From Bifidobacteriaceae bacterium (lineage in GTDB: Bacteria > Actinomycetota > Actinomycetes > Actinomycetales > WQXJ01), in the NCBI GenBank assembly GCA_031278675.1, contig JAITJY010000024.1, positions 1-7,660 of the forward strand: DNA of 7,660 nucleotides, read 5' to 3'. A model generated the notes under the pieces. That model was not told the origin of the DNA. It saw only the letters and a list, made by a program, of their open reading frames with translations, and did not search any database. Each line of letters starts with the position of its first letter. Position 1 is the stretch's first letter. Position numbers and translations under genes: made by a program. This document shows positions 7,077 through 7,660 of this stretch, piece after piece.

Positions 7077-7217
7077 TTGACCTCGCTTTGCCGGTTGTCC
7101 GGTGCTGACACTACGATCCGGGATCTCGGGCCCCTGGCCGGCGCCACCTGCGCCACCGTGATCGGTCTGACAATCGGCTGGTTCCTGTTCAACTGGTGGC
7201 TCAGCTTCGCGGGCTAG
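7077..7217 (+). CDS. Possible small membrane protein, or remnant of a gene
   Basis: A 46-codon frame from a TTG at 7077 to TAG at 7215 ends in a hydrophobic helix (about residues 23-44, including IGWFLFNWW). About 39 of 46 codons end in G or C, as in the real genes here, which suggests it is or recently was coding. It is in the same frame as the hydrolase and stays open back to that gene's TGA, so it could also be a former C-terminal extension. The start is uncertain: the nearest purine-rich motif (AGGG at 7061-7064) is 12 bases away, and a GTG at 7158 is the other option. I recognise no family. Confidence 0.3.
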   Translation: MTSLCRLSGADTTIRDLGPLAGATCATVIGLTIGWFLFNWWLSFAG

Positions 7218-7231
7218 CGGCGGCACGGCAT

Positions 7232-7269
7232 CGTGCATGAAGTTGCGCTGGTGCGCATAAAGATGCGCT
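7232..7269 (+). promoter_or_regulatory. Tandem ARG boxes (ArgR operator) upstream of argC
   Basis: Two similar 18-base sites lie at 7232-7249 and 7252-7269, 2 bases apart. The downstream one is a perfect inverted repeat, GCGCAT-AAAG-ATGCGC (7253-7268). The upstream one is imperfect, GTGCAT-GAAG-TTGCGC (7233-7248). The four half-sites begin at 7233, 7243, 7253 and 7263, exactly one helical turn apart. Paired 18-bp boxes 2-3 bp apart are the known architecture of ArgR operators, and GCAT/ATGC half-sites match actinobacterial ARG boxes. The location directly before argC supports arginine-dependent repression by ArgR. The assignment rests on pattern and context. Confidence 0.62.
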
Positions 7270-7274
7270 AGGGT
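7269..7274 (+). promoter_or_regulatory. Candidate -10 element of a leaderless argC promoter
   Basis: TAGGGT fits the actinobacterial TANNNT -10 pattern. It ends 7 bases before the argC ATG, so transcription could start at or next to the start codon and yield a leaderless mRNA. No good -35 hexamer is seen. The same bases also include a weak Shine-Dalgarno candidate (AGGG, 7270-7273, 8 bases from ATG), so a leadered start further upstream is the alternative. Confidence 0.35.
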
Positions 7275-7281
7275 TGGGCGC

Positions 7282-7660
7282 ATGAGTTTTCGTGTCGCCG
7301 TGGCTGGCGCGTCCGGGTACGCAGGGGGCGAGGTCATCCGCCTCTTAGCGGCCCATCCAGAGGTCCAGGTGGGCGCCTTGAGTGCTCACGCGAACATTGG
7401 CGACCCGCTCGGGGCGCACCATCCCCACATCCGGTCACTCGCCGACCGCATCCTGGTGCCACCAGAACCGGCCCGCCTGGCCGACCACGACGCAGTTGTA
7501 CTGGCCCTGCCTCACGGCAAATCCGGCGCGATCGCTGACGCCATCATTGCCGCCAACCCCACCTCAATCCTGATCGACCTCGGCGCCGACCACCGTCTTC
7601 AAGACCCCACAGACTGGGACGCCTACTACGGCGGACCACACCCCGGTACCTGGACCTACG
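7282..7660 (+). CDS. argC: N-acetyl-gamma-glutamyl-phosphate reductase, 5' part (truncated by window end)
   Basis: ArgC catalyses the NADPH-dependent reduction of N-acetyl-glutamyl phosphate to the semialdehyde, the third step of arginine synthesis, in the cytoplasm. The first 126 residues are visible, about a third of the usual 340-350. They begin with a Rossmann strand and the diagnostic nucleotide-binding motif GASGYAGGE (residues 9-17), then VLALPHGKS (around 73-81) and DLGADHRL (around 98-105), which corresponds to the family's conserved D.GADFRL. The Phe of that motif is His here, a minor deviation. The catalytic Cys lies beyond the window. ATG at 7282 is chosen because it sits just ahead of the glycine motif with the expected short N-terminus, and just behind the ARG boxes. 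It is probably the first gene of an arg cluster continuing outside the window, independent of the transporter operon. Confidence 0.95.
   Translation, partial: MSFRVAVAGASGYAGGEVIRLLAAHPEVQVGALSAHANIGDPLGAHHPHIRSLADRILVPPEPARLADHDAVVLALPHGKSGAIADAIIAANPTSILIDLGADHRLQDPTDWDAYYGGPHPGTWTY

Noticed and set aside
7115..7125. Palindrome GATCC-G-GGATC considered as a terminator or binding site
   Set aside because: A one-base loop cannot form a hairpin, no T-run follows, and the site lies inside a coding-like frame.
4831..7239. Near-identical 15-base words at 4831-4845 and 7225-7239 (ACGGCATCGT then CATG)
   Set aside because: With one mismatch allowed, about one such pair is expected by chance in a GC-rich window this size, so it is not evidence of a dispersed element.

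Overview
The window is GC-rich, with strong G/C preference at third codon positions, GTG as well as ATG starts, and tightly packed or overlapping genes. This points to a high-GC Gram-positive bacterium (Actinomycetota). A lipoprotein-type binding protein, fused peptide-transporter ATPases and an argC preceded by GCAT/ATGC-type ARG boxes all fit. I cannot name the genus from sequence alone. All supported genes are on the + strand.

Positions 19-7055 look like one operon for uptake and processing of a peptide-like substrate. It holds (1) a family-5 extracytoplasmic solute-binding lipoprotein (19-1599); (2) a DppB/OppB-type permease (1641-2630), after a 41-base gap that can fold into a stem closing on its start codon; (3) an unusual 1018-residue triple fusion (2630-5686) of a DppC-type permease, a DppD-type ATPase and a DppF-type ATPase, sharing one base with the previous gene; and (4) a cytosolic serine hydrolase of the class C beta-lactamase/D-aminopeptidase fold (5667-7055), overlapping the fusion by 20 bases with its own ribosome binding site inside it. 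Together these would bind a substrate outside, import it with ATP, and hydrolyse it in the cytoplasm. Substrate identity is not readable from the sequence; a D-amino-acid peptide, a peptidoglycan fragment or an amide/ester compound are reasonable hypotheses.

Positions 7056-7281 separate this operon from the next. The segment contains a short reading frame in phase with the hydrolase, downstream of its stop, with coding-like codon use and a predicted membrane helix. It also contains a compact regulatory region: a tandem pair of imperfect ARG boxes with half-sites 10 bp apart, and a -10-like hexamer 7 bases before argC. The last 379 bases are the 5' part of argC (N-acetyl-gamma-glutamyl-phosphate reductase, arginine biosynthesis), cut by the window end.

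No tRNA, rRNA, CRISPR array, insertion sequence or convincing intrinsic terminator was seen. The items most worth a second look are the permease-ATPase-ATPase fusion with repeat-bearing linkers and a truncated second ATPase tail, its coupling to a cytosolic SxxK hydrolase, and the ARG-box/argC control region.
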